Shown here: piece by piece, positions 24,395-32,444 of the stretch
How positions within the stretch are numbered: the first letter of the stretch is position 1
How the letters are laid out: the number at the start of each line of letters is the position of its first letter
Notes under the pieces: model-generated
The model's database searches: none
Told to the model about the DNA's origin: nothing
What the model saw: only the letters and a program-made list of their open reading frames with translations
Program-made: the position numbers and the translations under genes
NCBI GenBank assembly: GCA_902786595.1
Contig: CADADB010000009.1
Location: forward strand, 93,941-157,940
DNA: 64,000 nucleotides
Direction: 5' to 3'
From: an uncultured Bacteroidota bacterium
Lineage (GTDB): Bacteria > Bacteroidota > Bacteroidia > Bacteroidales > WCHB1-69

Positions 24395-24871
24395 ATGACT
24401 AAAGCAACTATACTCTCTTTGGAACAAACAGAAGTCGCTGGTTTGTTCACGATTATTTTCGAAGGCGAAATGCAGTCTGAATTTGTCAAGTTTGTCAAGA
24501 AGTTCAAGGATGATGCGGTTAGGAAGAACGAGCTTAGAGTTATACTCAACCAGATTGATACAATGTTGGTGAAAGGGATTGAGGAACGCCGTTTTCGTCC
24601 AGAAGGGAAAATGAGCGACGGTGTGACTGCTTTGCCTGTGTATAAAAGCGGGCTGCGCCTATATTGTCTGCGTCTGTCGGACAGTGTGTTGATTGTGGGC
24701 AACGGTGGGGTGAAAAATACCCAAACATACGAAGAAGATAAGGATTTGAACGGATATGTGATCAGTCTTCAAAAATTGGATGCGCTCCTGAAGGCGGACA
24801 TCAGAAATGGAGTTGTTAGAATAGAAAAGACTGAAATAGTGGGAGTTGACAACAAAGATTATGAGATATGA
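24395..24871 (+). CDS. Putative toxin of a toxin/HTH-antitoxin pair
   Basis: A 158-residue protein (GLFTIIFEGEMQSEFVKFVK, KGIEERRFRPEGKMSDGVTA, LPVYKSGLRLYCLRLSDSVL). The arrangement of a basic middle and a strand giving LRLYCLR...VLIVGNGGVK is reminiscent of RelE/HigB-type toxins, though it is longer than most. Its stop overlaps the start of a downstream Xre-type regulator (ATGA), the layout of higBA-like modules. The toxin call rests mainly on that context. Confidence 0.6.
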   Translation: MTKATILSLEQTEVAGLFTIIFEGEMQSEFVKFVKKFKDDAVRKNELRVILNQIDTMLVKGIEERRFRPEGKMSDGVTALPVYKSGLRLYCLRLSDSVLIVGNGGVKNTQTYEEDKDLNGYVISLQKLDALLKADIRNGVVRIEKTEIVGVDNKDYEI

Positions 24872-25140
24872 AACAAGATCAAGAAGGACGGGTTTTGTTT
24901 CGTCAGATAGTGGACGAGACACCAGAAGATTTGAAAACGCAGTTGCGCTTTTCGGACTTAATTGCAGAGAAATTGATTGGGATGCTCAAATCGAAAGGGA
25001 TGTCCCAGCGCGACCTCGCGAAGAATACTGGCAAAACGGAGGCGGAGGTGTCGCGATGGCTTGGAGGAACGCACAATTTCACATTGCGCACCTTGGCCAA
25101 AATATCCGTTGTTCTCGGGGAAGATTTGATTCATGTGTGA
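24868..25140 (+). CDS. Xre-family HTH antitoxin/regulator
   Basis: A 90-residue protein. The helix-turn-helix spans about residues 40-85: IGMLKSKGMSQRDLAKNTGK, then AEVSRWLGGTHNFTLRTLAK. It probably neutralises the upstream protein and represses the operon. Toxin-first order with a 4-bp overlap fits a HigBA-like system. Confidence 0.82.
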   Translation: MKQDQEGRVLFRQIVDETPEDLKTQLRFSDLIAEKLIGMLKSKGMSQRDLAKNTGKTEAEVSRWLGGTHNFTLRTLAKISVVLGEDLIHV

Positions 25141-25144
25141 CACT

Positions 25145-25168
25145 TCGTGCCAAAGGCACGATATTTTA
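25145..25168 (+). terminator. Terminator-like hairpin after the HTH gene
   Basis: TCGTGCC-AAA-GGCACGA (7-bp stem) followed by TATTTTA, five bases past the stop. Confidence 0.55.
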
Positions 25169-25170
25169 GA

Positions 25171-25209
25171 ACCCCACACGAAACGAACGGAGTGAGTGCC
25201 GTGTGGGGT
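25171..25209. repeat. Palindrome ACCCCACAC / GTGTGGGGT, copy 2
   Basis: A 9-bp perfect stem with a purine-rich loop, related to 7878-7905. It is followed by an AGCGTCTC-GA-AGAGACGC-type palindrome near 25228-25247. A decayed version of the same pair is visible around 22700-22760. Confidence 0.6.
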
Positions 25210-25300
25210 ATTGTGGGTGCGCGAGGCAGCGTCTCGAAGAGACGCAACAGCATTCGGTAATGAAAAATGATGGCATCTATTGCCCGGTCTCTAAAAAATG

Positions 25301-25308
25301 TATTTTTG
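25301..25308 (+). promoter_or_regulatory. -7 box upstream of the 25379 gene
   Basis: TATTTTTG 70 bp upstream of the start codon. The in-frame upstream ATG at 25298 overlaps this box and cannot be the start. Confidence 0.6.
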
Positions 25309-25378
25309 CACTGAAAAAACGGTCGAACAATGCGACTGTTTTTGCATGTTGAATATAATACCAGTAGAACGTAATGAT

Positions 25379-26893
25379 ATGAAAAAAACACTGACTATCG
25401 CAGTTTTGTTACTGTTTGCTGGATGCAGTCTTATGGCGCAAAAAACGCTGGAGATGGTTTTTGATAATGTTGTTGGAGGGGTGCCGGTGCACAGCTACTT
25501 CGACGGTATGGACAACCAGCACTACATCCTGTTTTCCTCCCGATACACCGACAAAGAAGCCTTGGTGAGTATTCCTGGTAACAATGGAAAAGGACAACAA
25601 TTGGTACTACAACATCCCACTGACTACGAACTGCTAGTGGCTTACGAAGATGCCACACAAATTCGATGCATCTACAAATGCTACAAATATGACACTAAAA
25701 CTTATGGCATATACCTGAATGCATTCCCCAAAGATGCTGAATCCGCAGAGTGGAATCCGGAGGCGGTTTTTGTGTTCTCGCTTGAAAAGACCGAGGATAT
25801 TCGATGCTGGTCCGCCCGTTCCCCCGACCAAAGCAAAGCTGCAGTGGCCCTTTTTCTCACTAACACCAGATCAAACAGTCTTAAGGGTTCCATGGTGATG
25901 ACCTTCGATGAAAACGGCCTGCTCTGGAAAAACCCTTTGGATTTGGAATTTGAAAACAATACCTTGGAGATTTTCAACTTCGCTGTCAGTAACGAAGCAA
26001 AAGTATATACGGCTATTCTTTCGTTCAACAAAGAGAATGAGAAGGACAAATCGCGGAAGAATGAGACCCTTCACCTGTTCGAAAGCAGCGAGTACGGGGA
26101 AATCAATTCCACAGATTTCCAAGTGGAGTTCGGGAGCCTGTCGTGCGGCAGATTGTTGATCACCCGTCAAGGCAACGTTATGATAGGAGGTTACTATGCA
26201 CCGAAGTATGGAGAGAAGGAAACAGGCTGTTACATTGTTCGTTACGATATGAATCCGCTCACAAGCGCGAATATCAGCCATGAGGATTTTCCAAACACCT
26301 ACTACAATTACGTTCATACCCCCTCAGGGAAAAAAGCGAAGGATTTCTCTGTCTATCCTTCGTATTTCTTTGAGTTTTCTGACGGAACGGTGGCTCTTTT
26401 AGGTGAAATGTACACCACGTTCAGCACCACTATGGTCTTCTCCGCGGGAGGGAGCATACTGCTCCATCTTGCCGACAAAAACGGTGACATTTCTCAGTTT
26501 AAAACCATTGAAAAAGTCCAAACATCGGTTGAGACCACTCATTCTCCAGGATCCTTGCGAGGAAGGCTGTTCTCCTATAGTGCACTGATGCACAACGACC
26601 GGATACACTTGTTCTTCGCGGATAATGTTGAGAATTATCGTGGAAAATCCGGTCAAAATAGTTTTGCGGACACCAAGTTTTTCACCTCGGATCTCAAGTT
26701 CGATGGATTATGCGCCGCACACTGCAGCATAGACCGTGGCGGCAACATCTCAACCCCTGAACTCCTGATAGACTATTCAGCGCTTAAATCCCACATGTTC
26801 GCGCTTTTCTACATGCAAGATGACGGTGTGGTATTTCTCCATTCAGGGAAAAAGTCGCGCCAAATTTCCAAATATAAGCACGACTTTGAATGA
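25379..26893 (+). CDS. Secreted protein of unknown function
   Basis: A 504-residue protein with a signal sequence (LTIAVLLLFAGCSLMAQ; the Cys could also serve as a lipobox). The rest shows repeated beta-strand blocks such as GNVMIGGYYAPKYGEKETGC, YFFEFSDGTVALLGEMYTT and SALMHNDRIHLFFADNVENY. This suggests a beta-propeller-like or kelch/sortilin-like fold. I do not recognise a family. It stands alone, upstream of the second ECF sigma gene, and could be a target of that sigma factor. Confidence 0.72.
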   Translation: MKKTLTIAVLLLFAGCSLMAQKTLEMVFDNVVGGVPVHSYFDGMDNQHYILFSSRYTDKEALVSIPGNNGKGQQLVLQHPTDYELLVAYEDATQIRCIYKCYKYDTKTYGIYLNAFPKDAESAEWNPEAVFVFSLEKTEDIRCWSARSPDQSKAAVALFLTNTRSNSLKGSMVMTFDENGLLWKNPLDLEFENNTLEIFNFAVSNEAKVYTAILSFNKENEKDKSRKNETLHLFESSEYGEINSTDFQVEFGSLSCGRLLITRQGNVMIGGYYAPKYGEKETGCYIVRYDMNPLTSANISHEDFPNTYYNYVHTPSGKKAKDFSVYPSYFFEFSDGTVALLGEMYTTFSTTMVFSAGGSILLHLADKNGDISQFKTIEKVQTSVETTHSPGSLRGRLFSYSALMHNDRIHLFFADNVENYRGKSGQNSFADTKFFTSDLKFDGLCAAHCSIDRGGNISTPELLIDYSALKSHMFALFYMQDDGVVFLHSGKKSRQISKYKHDFE

Positions 26894-26938
26894 TTATTAC
26901 GCACCTGCAGGTAGCTGTAACAAGAAAAAATATCCCCA

Positions 26939-26969
26939 TGTAATAATTCCCCTTCTTTTGTTGTCTAAC
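26939..26969 (+). promoter_or_regulatory. Putative ECF-sigma promoter (second copy)
   Basis: TGTAA, a 19-bp spacer, then GTCTAAC, 31 bp before the sigma gene. It shares GTTGTCTAAC and TGTAA with 20318-20347. Confidence 0.45.
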
Positions 26970-27000
26970 ATGATGAACGTTGCAACGAAAGTAATGTATT

Positions 27001-27489
27001 ATGAACAACGACAAAGAATATCAGTTTGAACAGTTGGTGCGGCGGCACAAGCGGACCATCTACACGGTGTGCTACATGTTTTCGCACGACAAATCCGAGG
27101 TGGACGACCTCTTCCAGGAGATCCTCATCCGGCTTTGGAAAGGTTACGACACCTACGAGGGTCGCAGCGACGCCAAAACATGGATCTACCGTGTGTCGCT
27201 CAACACGGCCATCAACCAGGACAAAAAGGAACGCCGGCGCATCGAAACGGTGCCGCTGACCGTCGATATCGACCCCTACGAGGCCGACGACCCTTCGACT
27301 CGTCAAATCCGCGAACTCTACGACCGCATCTCGCGACTCGACCTCATTGACCGCAGCTTGATTCTGCTTTGGCTGGAAGGGGTCAGTTACGATGAAATCG
27401 GCGCCATCATCGGTATCACGCCCAACAATGTGGGTGTCAGGCTGATGCGCATCAAGGACAAACTGGTGAAAATGTCAACAAAAGAATGA
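27001..27489 (+). CDS. ECF-type RNA polymerase sigma factor (second paralogue)
   Basis: A 162-residue factor, colinear with and very similar to the 20371-20865 product. Region 2 shows FEQLVRRHKRTIYTVCYMFS, then DLFQEILIRLW and KTWIYRVSLNTAI. Region 4 shows LLWLEGVSYDEIGAIIGITP. The gene is 12 bp upstream of a membrane-protein gene, exactly as in the first pair, so the pair was duplicated as a unit. Confidence 0.93.
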   Translation: MNNDKEYQFEQLVRRHKRTIYTVCYMFSHDKSEVDDLFQEILIRLWKGYDTYEGRSDAKTWIYRVSLNTAINQDKKERRRIETVPLTVDIDPYEADDPSTRQIRELYDRISRLDLIDRSLILLWLEGVSYDEIGAIIGITPNNVGVRLMRIKDKLVKMSTKE

Positions 27490-27501
27490 AAGGAGATCAT
27501 C

Positions 27502-28632
27502 ATGGAAAATCAGAACAATAATAATTTCTCCGAATTGGACCAACTGAAGGCCCAATACGAAACGCTGAAAGAGCAGTTCGACCAACAGGAAATCGTCAAC
27601 GACCGGCTGATGAAATCGTCCATCAAGCACAGTGCCGATTTTTATGGGCGGTATAGACGGATGCAAATCATCCTTTATCCGTTAGCAGCCATCATCGGCA
27701 TATTGTGTGTCAAATGCTTTCAAGGCAACCACCTTTCGTTGAGCCTGTTTTGGCTCACCTTCTGTTCGGTTTGCTTTGCCATTGAATTGTGGTTGACGAG
27801 AAAACTGAAAAGCAAGGAGCTGGAAAACAACGATTTGCTCACCATGTCCCATCAAGCCCGAAATTTCAAGAAACTATTTTCTCTCTTCACGGCACTGAAT
27901 TATTCCACAGCTTTTATCATTATTTTCGGGGTGGTGATTGCCAGAATGGGTATAGATATAAATTTGCCGAATTTCGGTGCTGTGGTTTTGTCGTTTGTTG
28001 CGTTGCTCGCCTTTTTTGCACTCGTGGGCTTTTTTGAAATACGCTATAAGACAAAAGCTTGCGATGACATTATCCGGCAGATAGAGGCCGTTGAACCTGC
28101 AATGGACAAGAAAACGAATCTTGACAGACCTCAAAAGTGGTTCCATATCGCCATGATTGTCGTGTTTATAAGTCTCGATATTTGGGCTTGTCTGCTGGTG
28201 GCCAAATACATCAAAACACCTCCTGAGTGGCGTCAATCAAAGTATGTGCTGGAATACGAGCGGGGAACGGACAACTTTGTAACGGAAGAGAAACTGGAAA
28301 TTTGGGACGTGGATGCCGACACGTTGGCCATCAGTTCGGAAGTTTTGGGTGGCAAGCCTATGGTGCAACATGTGGAGGTGACGGTGCCAAGGAAGAAAAG
28401 TGACCCCGACATGGTGCAAATCAACGTGACGTTGACCCCTGAGGCGAGTCTGCAATGGTATCGATTCACCAGCGAGATAAAGGGCCACCATGCTGCACTT
28501 TACCTAAACGGCAACCAGATTCAGGACTGGGAAATCAAATGTGGAATAAGCACCGGAGGTTTCTTCATCATGAAGGAACGTTCATCGAAGGAGGAATTGG
28601 AGGCCTTCTGCGAGCAGTTGGTGCGGCAGTAG
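27502..28632 (+). CDS. Membrane protein paired with ECF sigma factor (putative anti-sigma)
   Basis: A 376-residue protein. The N-terminal coiled segment (LDQLKAQYETLKEQFDQQEI) closely matches that of the paralogue at 20878. Five membrane segments follow (about residues 53-70, 75-95, 130-150, 155-178, 212-232). Unlike the paralogue, it ends in a soluble domain of about 140 residues (EKLEIWDVDADTLAISSEV, VNVTLTPEASLQWYRFTSEI, GGFFIMKERSSKEELEAF) that resembles a periplasmic beta-domain related to SecD-type sensors. That domain may sense a signal. Confidence 0.75.
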   Translation: MENQNNNNFSELDQLKAQYETLKEQFDQQEIVNDRLMKSSIKHSADFYGRYRRMQIILYPLAAIIGILCVKCFQGNHLSLSLFWLTFCSVCFAIELWLTRKLKSKELENNDLLTMSHQARNFKKLFSLFTALNYSTAFIIIFGVVIARMGIDINLPNFGAVVLSFVALLAFFALVGFFEIRYKTKACDDIIRQIEAVEPAMDKKTNLDRPQKWFHIAMIVVFISLDIWACLLVAKYIKTPPEWRQSKYVLEYERGTDNFVTEEKLEIWDVDADTLAISSEVLGGKPMVQHVEVTVPRKKSDPDMVQINVTLTPEASLQWYRFTSEIKGHHAALYLNGNQIQDWEIKCGISTGGFFIMKERSSKEELEAFCEQLVRQ

Positions 28633-28724
28633 CTTTCCGTCCAATTTTTTGACACCCCTGTCTCATTTTTGGACGATGACAAAATGTTTTCGCCTTTCTA
28701 TTTCGTTGATATTTATATTTTTCA

Positions 28725-28732
28725 TATTTTTG
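28725..28732 (+). promoter_or_regulatory. -7 box for the response-regulator gene
   Basis: TATTTTTG 59 bp upstream of the start codon at 28792. Confidence 0.6.
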
Positions 28733-28759
28733 GCACGGAATTCGATACACTGCTTCTAT

Positions 28760-28787
28760 AACCAATAACCAATAACCTATAACCATT
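28760..28787. repeat. Heptamer array AACCAAT
   Basis: Four 7-bp units (AACCAAT, AACCAAT, AACCTAT, AACCATT) lie in the leader of the response-regulator gene, between its promoter box and start codon. Confidence 0.7.
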
Positions 28788-28791
28788 CAAG

Positions 28792-30117
28792 ATGCTCAAC
28801 ACCATCCTCATCGTCGATGACAACCGCAACGTCCTCGCCGCGCTGAAACTGCTACTGGAGCGCGAGTTCCGGCAGGTGGTCGTGCTGCCGTCGCCCAACA
28901 CCCTGCTGCGGCAGATCGAGCAGTGTCGGCCCGACGTCGTGCTGCTCGACATGAACTTCTCCGCCGGACTCAACACCGGCAACGAGGGTCTCTTCTGGCT
29001 CCGCGAGATCAAAGCCCATCACCCGGGCCTTCCCGTGGTGCTCTTCACCGCCTACGCCGACATCGAGCTGGCCGTAGCGGGCATGAAGGAGGGCGCCGCT
29101 GACTTTGTGGTGAAGCCGTGGGACAACGACCGCCTCATCGCCACCCTCACCCGCGCTTGCACCCCCGAAAAGAGCAGCCCGAAACGGAAATCGCAAGACG
29201 AAAGCGCCCTGTTCTGGAGCGAAAGTCCGGTGATGCAGGAACTGCGACTTATGGTGGAGAAAATCGCCCCGACGGATGCCGCCATCCTCATCACGGGTGA
29301 GAATGGAACGGGCAAAACATTGTTGGCCAAAGAGATACATCGTCTGTCCACCCGTAACGACAAACCCTTCGTGACCGTCGATTTGGGCGCATTGACGGAA
29401 ACCCTCTTTGAGAGTGAGCTCTTCGGACACGTGAAGGGCGCGTTCACGGACGCGAAAAGCGACCGCGCCGGCAAGATCGAGGAGGCCGACGGCGGTACCC
29501 TCTTCCTCGACGAGATCGGCAACCTCGCCTTCCCGCAGCAGGCCAAGCTGTTGACGGTCATCCAGCAGCGCACGGTGACGCGCGTGGGCAGCAACAAAGC
29601 CATTCCCGTTGATTTCCGGCTCGTCTGCGCCACCAACCAGAAACTCGACGAGAAGGTGCTGCGCGGCGAGTTCCGCGAGGACCTCTACTACCGCGTCAAC
29701 ACCATCCATCTGGAAATCCCGCCCCTCCGCGACCGCCGCGAGGACATCCTGCCCTTCGCAAACCGTTTCCTGACGATTTTCGCCGAGAAGTACCGCAAGC
29801 CCGCGTTGAGGCTGAGCCCCGAAGCCGCCCGCAAGCTGATGGAACACCCGTGGTACGGTAACATCCGTGAGTTAGAGCACGCCGTGGAGCACGCGGTCAT
29901 CGTCAGTGACGGCACCGAGCTGCGGGAACAGGACTTCAAGTTCACGACCCCGATACAGAAGGATAATGCGCAGGAAATCACCACCTTGGATGAGATGGAG
30001 GCCGAGATGATCCGCAAGTGCATCGCCAAATGCGCCGGCAACCTCACCGCCGTGGCCAGCACGCTGGGGATTACAAGACAGACGTTGTATAACAAGATGA
30101 AAAAGTACGGAATATAG
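28792..30117 (+). CDS. NtrC-family sigma-54-dependent response regulator
   Basis: A 441-residue regulator. The receiver domain (1-120) has the phospho-acceptor in [10 protein letters not shown] (Asp near 54) and the Lys in VKPWDN. The AAA+ domain (about 145-370) has Walker [16 protein letters not shown] and Walker [11 protein letters not shown]. The sigma-54 contact loop reads GAFTDA, not the canonical GAFTGA. A Fis-type helix-turn-helix ends the protein ([20 protein letters not shown]). It activates sigma-54 promoters when phosphorylated by the next gene product. The likely target is the ABC transporter at 7-13 kb; this is inference from the usual clustering of such genes in Bacteroidota. 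Confidence 0.95.
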   Translation: MLNTILIVDDNRNVLAALKLLLEREFRQVVVLPSPNTLLRQIEQCRPDVVLLDMNFSAGLNTGNEGLFWLREIKAHHPGLPVVLFTAYADIELAVAGMKEGAADFVVKPWDNDRLIATLTRACTPEKSSPKRKSQDESALFWSESPVMQELRLMVEKIAPTDAAILITGENGTGKTLLAKEIHRLSTRNDKPFVTVDLGALTETLFESELFGHVKGAFTDAKSDRAGKIEEADGGTLFLDEIGNLAFPQQAKLLTVIQQRTVTRVGSNKAIPVDFRLVCATNQKLDEKVLRGEFREDLYYRVNTIHLEIPPLRDRREDILPFANRFLTIFAEKYRKPALRLSPEAARKLMEHPWYGNIRELEHAVEHAVIVSDGTELREQDFKFTTPIQKDNAQEITTLDEMEAEMIRKCIAKCAGNLTAVASTLGITRQTLYNKMKKYGI

Positions 30118-30148
30118 TTAGTTAGCAGTTATCAGTAGGAACGGAAAA

Positions 30149-30240
30149 GCCCCAATTCCCCCCTTTAGGGGGGATGCCCGCAGGGCAGGGGGGTGAAACC
30201 ACTTCCTTAAGCAGCCCCGTTAGGGGCAAGAGCTCGGTAG
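30149..30240. repeat. About 80-bp dispersed block, copy B, with palindromic element copy 3
   Basis: Nearly identical to 7779-7859: CCCCCC-TTTAG-GGGGGG hairpin, GCCCGCAGGGC, then CAGCCCCGTTAGGGGC and AAGAGCTCGGTAG. It fills the first part of the 300-bp gap between the regulator and kinase genes. A CCAGGGGT/ACCCCTGG hairpin follows at 30241-30268. Confidence 0.8.
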
Positions 30241-30281
30241 CCAGGGGTGAGCGCAGCGAAACCCCTGGGACGAATGATGAC

Positions 30282-30424
30282 GATGATGGGATGATGGGAT
30301 GATACGATGATGCGATGGTACGATGACACGATGATACGGATGAGACGATGAAACGATGAGACGATGAAACGATGATGCGATGAGACGATGAAACGATGAT
30401 ACGATGATGCAATGATACGATGAC
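30282..30424. repeat. Octamer tandem array running into the kinase start codon
   Basis: About 18 degenerate 8-bp units (GATGATGC, GATGATAC, GATGAGAC, GATGAAAC). The ATG start at 30420 is part of the last unit. No other feature is seen in this gap. Confidence 0.85.
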
Positions 30425-31640
30425 GACGATAATCATAATAGGAATAGTAATCGCCTGGGCAGTCACCACGTGGCTCCTCATCCGGCGGAACCGGCGGATC
30501 AACAACCGCATCAAGTTCCTGTCGGAGGCGGTGGCGGGTGGCGACTTCAGCTTCACCTTCCCCGAGGGCGATCCCCGGCGCAGCGACCGCGTGCTGGCTG
30601 CCTCGCTGAACCGCATCCGCGACATGCTCAGCCGCACCCGTCAGGAGACCATCGACAAGGAGCGCTACTACGCCCAGATCCTCGAGAACGTGCGCACCGG
30701 CATCGTGGCCTACGATGAACAGGGCTTCGTCACGCAGACCAACCGGGCGGCCGCGGAGCTCTTCGGACTCCCCGTGCTGACCCACATCCGCCAGCTCGAC
30801 CGTGTCAGCAACGGACTGGCGGACATGCTGTTACTGTCGGCGGCGGGCGACAACCGCACGCTTACGCTCCACGACGGCGACAGCACCCGGCAGCTCTCCC
30901 TGCAGGTTTCGCAGAGCCGCATCCGCGACCGAAATATCCGCATCTTGGTGGTCAATGATATACACAACGAATTGGACAACAAAGAGATAGATTCGTGGAT
31001 TTCCCTCACCCGCGTGCTTACCCACGAAATCATGAACTCCATGAGTCCGATCACCTCGCTGAGCGAAAGTCTGCGCGAATTGGTACCCGAAAAGGATTCT
31101 GAACTGTACAAGGGTTTGGATGTCATCCACTCTACGGGCAAGGGAATTGAAGGGTTTGTGGAGTCGTACCGGCAGTTCACGCACATCCCGACGCCTGCGC
31201 CGACCCTGTTTTACGTGCGGGAGCTGGTAGAACGTGCCGTGCAGTTGGTGCACTCTGTGCCGGAAAACGCCCGCATCGACTTCCGCTGGTCGGTGGAGCC
31301 CGGCGACATGCTGCTGCACGCCGACGAGAACTTGGTCGGGCGCGTGCTCAACAACCTGCTGAAGAACGCCGTGGAGGCGATAGGAGAGGGGAGCGACGGC
31401 TGGGTGGAGGTCCGTGCCTTCCTCAACGAAAGGGAGGACGTGGTCGTGGAGGTCACCGACAGCGGCGGTCCGATTCCGCCAGCGGTCGAGGAGCGCATCT
31501 TCATCCCATTCTTCACCACCAAGAAGGAGGGTTCCGGCATCGGGCTGAGCATTTCCCGCCAGATCATGCGGCTTTTGGGCGGCACCCTTACGCTGCGGAC
31601 GCGCCCGAATACCACGTTAGTGATGACCTTCGGTGGGTGA
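30420..31640 (+). CDS. Sensor histidine kinase (NtrB-like partner of the sigma-54 regulator)
   Basis: A 406-residue kinase. It has one N-terminal membrane segment (TIIIIGIVIAWAVTTWLLI) with no real periplasmic domain, a PAS domain near residues 80-180 (ILENVRTGIVAYDEQGFVTQ), the phospho-accepting histidine in VLTHEIMNSMSPI, then the N box NLLKNAVEAI, G1 VTDSGG and G2 KEGSGIGLSISRQI. It probably senses a cytoplasmic or membrane signal and phosphorylates the regulator encoded upstream. The start codon lies inside an 8-bp tandem array. Confidence 0.94.
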   Translation: MTTIIIIGIVIAWAVTTWLLIRRNRRINNRIKFLSEAVAGGDFSFTFPEGDPRRSDRVLAASLNRIRDMLSRTRQETIDKERYYAQILENVRTGIVAYDEQGFVTQTNRAAAELFGLPVLTHIRQLDRVSNGLADMLLLSAAGDNRTLTLHDGDSTRQLSLQVSQSRIRDRNIRILVVNDIHNELDNKEIDSWISLTRVLTHEIMNSMSPITSLSESLRELVPEKDSELYKGLDVIHSTGKGIEGFVESYRQFTHIPTPAPTLFYVRELVERAVQLVHSVPENARIDFRWSVEPGDMLLHADENLVGRVLNNLLKNAVEAIGEGSDGWVEVRAFLNEREDVVVEVTDSGGPIPPAVEERIFIPFFTTKKEGSGIGLSISRQIMRLLGGTLTLRTRPNTTLVMTFGG

Positions 31641-31646
31641 CAATAC

Positions 31647-31671
31647 AATTCATAATTCATAATTCATAATT
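31647..31671. repeat. Heptamer array AATTCAT at converging gene ends
   Basis: Three and a half 7-bp units lie between the kinase stop and the minus-strand phosphatase gene. The phosphatase stop codon and last residues (NYEL) are encoded by the repeat. Confidence 0.75.
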
Positions 31672-32309
31672 CCCTCCAGCTCCCCAATGTCATCCACCAA
31701 GAAGTCGGCACCGGCGGCGAGGAGGTCTTCGCGGGAGCCGTTGCCGTAGGTCACGCCGCAGGTGTGCGCGCCGGCGCGGGAACCCATCAGGATGTCCACG
31801 GCCATGTCGCCGACCACCAATGCCCGCTCTGCCGCGATTCCCATTTTCGCCAAAGTGGTGAGCACCGGCTCCGGGTCGGGCTTCGCCTTCTGCACGTCTT
31901 CCGCCCCGATGACGAAGTCGAAGTAACGCTCCAGTCTCATCTCCTGGAGGAACCAGCGCAGGGACTTGGAGGTGCGCGACGACGCGATGGTCATCTTCAG
32001 CCCCTTCGCGTGCAGCCGTGCGAGCGTGTCGGCCACGTGCGGGAAGAGGTCGGGGATGAGGTGCTGCTTGTTCGCCTCGAACGTGCGGCGGTAGTGTTCG
32101 GCGTAACTCTCCGCCGTTTCCGCCGTGATGTCTGGGAACAGCTGCCGGTAGGCCTCCGCGAGCGGCACCCCGATGGTGGCGGCGCAGGACTTCTCGTCGG
32201 CCACAGGCAACCCTATCTCGCGCATCGTCTGCTGCAGCGTCCGCACGATCTTCTGCCGCGTGTCGCCCAACGTTCCGTCGAAATCGAAAATGATCAGGTC
32301 AAAATCCAT
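31650..32309 (-). CDS. HAD-superfamily phosphatase (phosphoglycolate phosphatase-like)
   Basis: A 219-residue HAD hydrolase. Motif I is FDFDGTLGDT, motif II IASSRTSK, motif III the Lys in AEDVQKAKPDP, and motif IV VVGDMAVDI. The alpha-helical cap lies between motifs I and II, as in the PGP/beta-phosphoglucomutase subfamily. The start was chosen at MDFDLIIFDFDG because the longer form has an atypical N-terminus. The last four residues come from a heptamer repeat, so the native C-terminus may have been replaced. Confidence 0.88.
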   Translation of the reverse strand: MDFDLIIFDFDGTLGDTRQKIVRTLQQTMREIGLPVADEKSCAATIGVPLAEAYRQLFPDITAETAESYAEHYRRTFEANKQHLIPDLFPHVADTLARLHAKGLKMTIASSRTSKSLRWFLQEMRLERYFDFVIGAEDVQKAKPDPEPVLTTLAKMGIAAERALVVGDMAVDILMGSRAGAHTCGVTYGNGSREDLLAAGADFLVDDIGELEGIMNYEL

Positions 32310-32444
32310 AGTCACATTGTACAACATTTCATTCTTTGTCTGTGCCATTGCGTCAGTGATTGTTAATGTTTTAGATAGTTGTTTTAGAAACGAGTCACAT
32401 TATCCGAGCGCTCAGATAACGAAATACAAAAAAATCAGAGTGGG

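Noticed and set aside
13409-28632. Prophage or integrative element
   Set aside because: The region is accessory in content, but I see no integrase, transposase, phage structural gene, tRNA target or terminal direct repeat at its borders.
28852-29847. A 331-codon open frame antisense to the NtrC-type regulator
   Set aside because: A shadow of a high-GC conserved gene, with no domain recognised.
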